DNA of 46,680 bases, taken from Pseudomonadota bacterium (GTDB lineage: Bacteria; Pseudomonadota; Alphaproteobacteria; Rhizobiales; Beijerinckiaceae). Positions 42,609 to 46,680 of this stretch are shown here, piece by piece. The translations under genes were made by a program, and so were the position numbers. Where the stretch lies: assembly GCA_023426505.1 (NCBI GenBank), contig JAFAAP010000081.1, forward strand, positions 1 through 46,680. Reading direction: 5' to 3'. Position 1 is the first letter of the stretch. Every line of letters begins with the position of its first letter. The notes beneath the pieces were generated by a model. The model did not search any database. It saw nothing but the letters and a program-made list of their open reading frames with translations, and was not told the origin of the DNA.

Positions 42609-42744
42609 GATGCAGTCCAAAGGTCCGTCAGGGAAGGCTTTCGCCCGGGCACCCACATGTGGTCGTATTCGGGCGAAACTGCAACAGGGTTGACGGCCCG
42701 CGCCCTGCGGGTCCAATGGCAATCGTTCCGAACAAGGCGTGTCG

Positions 42745-43611
42745 ATGGCCCTTCCTGCCCTCTCCTTCCCTCTCATCGATCCGGTCGCGATCAGCATCGG
42801 TCCCTTCGCGATCCGATGGTATGCGCTCGCCTATGTGGCGGGGCTCCTGGGAGGCTGGTTCTATGCCAAGCGCCTCGCCGCCCGCACGGAGGCCTGGCCG
42901 CCCTCGCCCCAGCCGAAGCCTGTGGACATCGATGATCTGATCGTCTGGGTCGCGCTCGGGGTCGTGCTCGGCGGCCGTCTCGGCTACGTCCTGTTCTACA
43001 ATCTCGGCTCCTATCTGGCCCATCCGCTGGAGATCTTCGCGGTCTGGCGCGGCGGCATGTCGTTCCACGGCGGCTTCGCCGGTGCGGTGCTGGCCATCGT
43101 GCTGTTCTCGCGCTCGCGCGGCCTCAATCCGCTGGCGATGCTCGACATGGCGGCCGTCGTGACGCCGATCGGGCTGTTCTTCGGGCGCATCGCCAACTTC
43201 ATCAACGGCGAGCTCTGGGGCCGACCGGCGCCGGACTTCCCCTATGCGGTCGTCTTCCCCCATGCCGGACCGGTGCCGCGGCACCCGAGCCAGCTCTACG
43301 AAGCCTTCGCGGAGGGCCTCGTGCTGTTCGTCATCATGGCCTTCGCGGCCCGCCGCTTCGGCTTCCGGCGTCCCGGCCTCCTCGGCGGCATCTTCGTCCT
43401 CGGCTACGCGATCGCCCGCATCGTCTGCGAATTCTTCCGCGAGCCGGACGAGCAGCTCGGCTTCCTGTTCGGCTCCTCGGTCCAGGCGCTCGGCGGAGGC
43501 ATCACCATGGGGATGCTGCTGTCGCTGCCGATGGCGGTGGTCGGCGCCGTCTTCATCTGGATGGCGGCGCGCGGCTACACGCGCCCGGCTCCGCGGCCCG
43601 AGCCCGCGTGA
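42745..43611 (+). CDS. lgt: prolipoprotein diacylglyceryl transferase
   Basis: 288 residues from the ATG at 42745 (AAGG upstream; a GTG at 42739 adds two). Seven hydrophobic helices. The Lgt signature is TPIGLFFGRIANFINGELWG; other conserved parts are the HGGFAGA histidine, GGRLGYVLFYN and HPSQLYEAFAEG. The enzyme transfers diacylglyceryl from phosphatidylglycerol to the lipobox cysteine in the inner membrane. The stop overlaps the methyltransferase start, and the lgt-methyltransferase-pgeF order is conserved in Rhizobiales. Confidence 0.96.
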   Translation: MALPALSFPLIDPVAISIGPFAIRWYALAYVAGLLGGWFYAKRLAARTEAWPPSPQPKPVDIDDLIVWVALGVVLGGRLGYVLFYNLGSYLAHPLEIFAVWRGGMSFHGGFAGAVLAIVLFSRSRGLNPLAMLDMAAVVTPIGLFFGRIANFINGELWGRPAPDFPYAVVFPHAGPVPRHPSQLYEAFAEGLVLFVIMAFAARRFGFRRPGLLGGIFVLGYAIARIVCEFFREPDEQLGFLFGSSVQALGGGITMGMLLSLPMAVVGAVFIWMAARGYTRPAPRPEPA

Positions 43612-44717
43612 GCTCCCTCGCCGACCAGCTGCGCGGTCTGATCGCCCTTGAGGGGCCGATCACGGTCGAACGCTACATGGACCTGTGCCTGAGGCATTAC
43701 TACGCCACTCGCGACCCGCTCGGCCAGGCGGGCGACTTCACCACGTCGCCCGAGATCAGCCAGATGTTCGGGGAGCTGATCGGCCTGTGGATGCTGGAGG
43801 TCTGGCACGCCATGGGCCGGCCGAGCCCGTGCCGCTTGGTCGAGCTGGGTCCCGGACGGGGTACGCTGATGGCGGACCTCCTGCGGGCGACGCGGCTCCT
43901 GCCCGGCTTCCGCGAGGCCGCTTCGGTCCACCTCGTCGAGACGAGCCCGGCCCTGCGGGAGCGGCAGCGGATGACGCTTGCCGCATCCGGTTACGGGATC
44001 GAGTGGCACGACAGCCTCGCGGAGGTACCCTCCGGCCCGATGCTCCTCGTCGCCAACGAGTTCTTCGACGCCCTGCCGGTCCGCCAGTTCATCGCCACGG
44101 AGCGCGGCTGGTGCGAACGCCTCGTCGGGCTCGACGGAGACCGCCTGGTCTTCGGCCTGCGCGGTGAGCCTCAACCCGGCCTGCCGAACCCGCTGCGCCC
44201 CGGCGACGTGCTGGAGCTCCCGGTCGTCTCGCTGGGGATCGCGCGGGAGCTTGCGGCGCGTCTCGCGGCCACCGGCGGCGCGGCTCTCGTCATCGACTAT
44301 GGCTATTGGGGCCCGGCCTTCAGCGACACCCTGCAGGCTCTCAAGGCGCATGCCTTCGTCGATCCGCTGGCGGAGCCCGGCGAGGCCGACCTGACGACTC
44401 ATGTGGATTTCCATCAGCTCGCGCAGGCCGGACACGCCAGCGGGGCGCGGATCCACGGGCCGAGCCCCCAGGGCGACTTCCTCTTGGCTCTCGGGATCGA
44501 GACCCGGGCCGCGGGTCTCAGGCAGCGGGCGACGCCTGCCCAGGCCGCCGATCTCGACCGGGCCCTCGCGCGCCTGACGGAACGGGACGACAAAGGCATG
44601 GGTGAGCTCTTTAAAGTTTTGGCGCTAACCCATAATGACCTCGAGGCGGTCCCCGGACTGCCAGCCTCCTCTCCCCTCCCGGCGAACCCTGGAAGCCATG
44701 TTCATCGAAGCCCCTGA
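43608..44717 (+). CDS. MidA/NDUFAF7-like SAM-dependent methyltransferase
   Basis: 369 residues from the GTG at 43608, overlapping the lgt stop. Family signatures: PITVERYMDLCLRHYYATRD, GDFTTSPEISQMFGELIGLW, motif I CRLVELGPGRGTLMADLLRA, and LVANEFFDALPVRQF. The mitochondrial NDUFAF7 methylates an arginine of a complex I subunit; bacterial homologues may do the same. Its 3' end overlaps pgeF by 20 bases. Confidence 0.93.
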   Translation: MSSLADQLRGLIALEGPITVERYMDLCLRHYYATRDPLGQAGDFTTSPEISQMFGELIGLWMLEVWHAMGRPSPCRLVELGPGRGTLMADLLRATRLLPGFREAASVHLVETSPALRERQRMTLAASGYGIEWHDSLAEVPSGPMLLVANEFFDALPVRQFIATERGWCERLVGLDGDRLVFGLRGEPQPGLPNPLRPGDVLELPVVSLGIARELAARLAATGGAALVIDYGYWGPAFSDTLQALKAHAFVDPLAEPGEADLTTHVDFHQLAQAGHASGARIHGPSPQGDFLLALGIETRAAGLRQRATPAQAADLDRALARLTERDDKGMGELFKVLALTHNDLEAVPGLPASSPLPANPGSHVHRSP

Positions 44718-45465
44718 ACTCGCCTCGTATCCCAACCTGCATCATGCCTTCTTCACCCGCCGGGGCGGCGTGTCGGAGGGCATCTATGCGTCACTGAACG
44801 GCGGCCTTGGCTCGTCCGACGATCCGTCGAGGGTCGCGGAAAACCGGCGCCGCATGACGGAGGAGCTGGGCCTCGCGCCCGAGGCGCTGATCAGCGTGTA
44901 TCAGGTCCACTCGGCAGACGCCGTGATCGTCGAAGGTCCATGGATCGGCGAGCGTCCGCGAGCGGACGGCATGGCCACTTCCGTCCCTGGCATCGCCTTG
45001 GCGATCACCACGGCCGATTGCGGACCGGTGCTCTTCGCCGACCCTCATGTGGGCGTGATCGGCGCGGCGCATGCCGGCTGGCGCGGCGCCGCCAACGGCG
45101 TTCTCGAGTCCACCATCGAGGCGATGGAGAGGCTCGGCGCCCGCCGCCACAAGATCGTGGCCGTCCTCGGCCCCACCATCAGCCAGGCGGCCTATGAGGT
45201 CGGTCCCGAATTCGTCGCGAACCTGACGTCACTGGATGTGGAGAACGAACGCTTCTTCCAGCCCGGCGAGCGGGAGGGGCACGCCATGTTCGACCTGCCG
45301 GGATATATCGGGATGCGGCTGGAAGCCGCCGGCATCGGCGAGTTCGCCAATCTCGGCCTCTGCACCTATTCCGACGAGGAACGCTTCTTCAGCTACCGCC
45401 GCACGACCCATCGCGGCGAGCCCGATTACGGGCGCCTGATCTCCGCCATCGCGTTCACTCCTTGA
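44698..45465 (+). CDS. pgeF: peptidoglycan editing factor, multicopper-type laccase-domain protein
   Basis: 255 residues from the ATG at 44698 (GGAAG upstream). Conserved motifs: HHAFFTRRGGVSEGIYASLN, VYQVHSADA, TTADCGPVLFADP, GAAHAGWRGAANGVL and DLGLCT-like NLGLCTYSDEERFFSYRR, giving the His/Cys metal site. PgeF (YfiH) removes misincorporated serine from peptidoglycan precursors; related proteins also show purine nucleoside phosphorylase activity. Last gene of the lgt operon. It overlaps the convergent SDR gene by 11 bases. Confidence 0.94.
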   Translation: MFIEAPELASYPNLHHAFFTRRGGVSEGIYASLNGGLGSSDDPSRVAENRRRMTEELGLAPEALISVYQVHSADAVIVEGPWIGERPRADGMATSVPGIALAITTADCGPVLFADPHVGVIGAAHAGWRGAANGVLESTIEAMERLGARRHKIVAVLGPTISQAAYEVGPEFVANLTSLDVENERFFQPGEREGHAMFDLPGYIGMRLEAAGIGEFANLGLCTYSDEERFFSYRRTTHRGEPDYGRLISAIAFTP

Positions 45466-46210
45466 TCCCGACCACGTCGGGCGTCTCCCAGGCCAAGTGT
45501 TGGCCGCCGTCCACGGCGATCATCTGGCCCGTGACGCTGCGCGCCTGCGCGAGGTAGAGGACCGCCTCGGCGATCTCGTCGAGCGTCCCGCCATGGCCGA
45601 GCGGCACGGCCCTGCTCTGCCGGTCGAAGTCCTCCTCCGCCTGCCGCTCGTTGGCGAGCGTCGGGCCTGGTCCGACCGCATTGACGCGGATCCGGGGCGC
45701 GAGCGCCTGCGCCATGGTCCGGGTCGCGGCGAACAGGGCTGCCTTGGTCAGCGTATAGGAGAAGAATTGCGGCGTCGGCTTCCAGACTCGTTGATCGACG
45801 ATGTTGACGATGCATCCCTCGGCACCGTCGGGAAGCTGACAGGCGAAGTCCCGCGCCAGGAAGGCGGGAGCCCGCAGGTTGATCGAAAAATGGCGCTCCC
45901 ATCCATCATGGGAGAGCGAGGTCAGTTCGTCGGCCTCGAAGATCGAGGCATTGTTGACCAGCAGGGTCAGAGGGCCGAGGGCCGCCGCAGCGGCATCCAT
46001 GATCCCCTCGACGGCAGCATGATCCGCAAGATCGGCCCGGACCACGACGGCCTGTCCGCCCTCGGATCGGATGCGTGCCGCGACCTCCTCCCCCTCCTTG
46101 GTCGAGCGGTTGCAGTGAATGGCGACCGCATAACCTTCCCGGGCCAGCCGCTCCACGATGTGGCGGCCGATCCGACGGGCGCCTCCGGTGACGAGTGCCG
46201 CCTGCCTCAT
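45455..46210 (-). CDS. SDR family oxidoreductase, pteridine-reductase-like
   Basis: 251 residues. The NADPH site begins with ALVTGGARRIGRHIVERLAR; the ARRIG form with CNRSTKEG after the second strand is typical of FolM/pteridine reductase-type SDRs. NNAS follows (LLVNNASIF). The catalytic YxxxK is Y-T-L-T-K in FFSYTLTKAALFAATRTMAQ. The C-terminus has VGPGPTLANERQ and VTGQMIAVDGGQHLAW. Probable role in dihydrobiopterin/dihydrofolate reduction; the substrate is inferred. Confidence 0.88.
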   Translation of the reverse strand: MRQAALVTGGARRIGRHIVERLAREGYAVAIHCNRSTKEGEEVAARIRSEGGQAVVVRADLADHAAVEGIMDAAAAALGPLTLLVNNASIFEADELTSLSHDGWERHFSINLRAPAFLARDFACQLPDGAEGCIVNIVDQRVWKPTPQFFSYTLTKAALFAATRTMAQALAPRIRVNAVGPGPTLANERQAEEDFDRQSRAVPLGHGGTLDEIAEAVLYLAQARSVTGQMIAVDGGQHLAWETPDVVGIKE

Positions 46211-46502
46211 TGCTCATCCCTCCGGGTCATATCGTTTCGTTTACCTTGGGCACCGCCTAGAAAAAAACATTTTTTGGCCGCCGGTCGAACCATTGCTTAG
46301 CTTGTGCGTTGTGAGTCCCAGCGATGCCAAAGGGGAACAGCACGCAAAGCAACCGCCACAATGCTGCCACAGTAGCTCACGCGCGCTGTGGTTGCCATGT
46401 CACAGCCCTCGTGAGGCCGTCGCTCTATAAAGGACGTGTTGTCTGATTTGGCCTGGGAGCCTCCCGGGTCAGGTAGGCCAGGATACTGATAGGAAAGAAA
46501 CC

Positions 46503-46680
46503 ATGAAGAAAATTCTTCTCGCCAGTGTTGCACTGTTCGGCTTCGCCGGCGCTGCCTCGGCTGCTGACCTTCCGGTTCGCGCGGCTCCTCCGGCGCCGAT
46601 CGTGGCGGCGGTTCCGATCTTCACCTGGACCGGCTTCTATGTGGGCGTGAACGCCGGCTACGGCTGGCAGGACAGCAACA
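46503..46680 (+). CDS. outer membrane beta-barrel protein (Omp25/31-like), cut by the window end
   Basis: First 59 residues only. Signal peptide MKKILLASVALFGFAGAASA, then ADLPVRAAPPAPIVAAVPIF and TWTGFYVGVNAGYGWQDSN, the usual start of Rhizobiales small porin-like barrels. AGGAAAGAAACC precedes the ATG. The upstream 292 bases (46211-46502) hold a TATAAA at 46426-46431 that might be a -10 element, without a good -35. Confidence 0.9.
   Translation, partial: MKKILLASVALFGFAGAASAADLPVRAAPPAPIVAAVPIFTWTGFYVGVNAGYGWQDSN

Overview
The window is high-GC alphaproteobacterial DNA, most likely chromosomal and from the Hyphomicrobiales (Rhizobiales). Protein style (DUF992, DUF3775, DUF3309, NepR/EcfG, HWE kinase, a second IF-1 next to cold-shock protein, Omp25-like porin) fits a Methylobacteriaceae/Microvirga-type genome. 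The genus is an inference; no rRNA or tRNA gene was seen.

Layout. 0-10 kb: metabolic and envelope genes (aspartate aminotransferase, orphan Bug-type binding protein, VOC protein, sugar dehydrogenase, C13-like peptidase, SemiSWEET) and an ECF sigma/anti-sigma/fasciclin cluster. 10.3-12.7 kb: an MHYT-GGDEF-EAL gene interrupted by an in-frame amber codon. 13.8-18.4 kb: a small defence locus, a single-chain type IIL (MmeI-like) restriction-modification enzyme followed by a GIY-YIG nuclease. The enzyme has an AT-richer specificity region and an in-frame palindromic repeat insertion. 18.5-24.6 kb: DUF808, uvrB, HWE histidine kinase and ZIP transporter.

24.6-33 kb is a general stress response region: nepR-ecfG, DUF3309, a BON protein, a nucleotidyltransferase/phosphoesterase pair and a DJ-1/PfpI protein. 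Promoters matching the EcfG consensus (GGAAC-N16/17-CGTT) precede many of these genes and others in the window; I count five exact and four near matches. Just upstream of nepR-ecfG, 24.65-25.24 kb carries no protein gene. It holds a tandem pair of divergent small-RNA units. The plus-strand RNAs have an EcfG-type -35 (one has a perfect EcfG promoter), a C-rich 5' hairpin loop and a terminator, like Caulobacter GsrN. The minus-strand RNAs have their own terminators and G-rich loops complementary to the C-rich loops. This is the strongest candidate for an undescribed system here.

33-46.7 kb: a Tim44-like protein; dinB behind a perfect alphaproteobacterial LexA box; ilvE divergent from a MarR/response-regulator/histidine-kinase operon; csaA, a TetR regulator, proC, YbjN and UbiK-type genes; the lgt-MidA-like methyltransferase-pgeF operon; a pteridine-reductase-like SDR; and the start of an outer-membrane porin cut by the window end.
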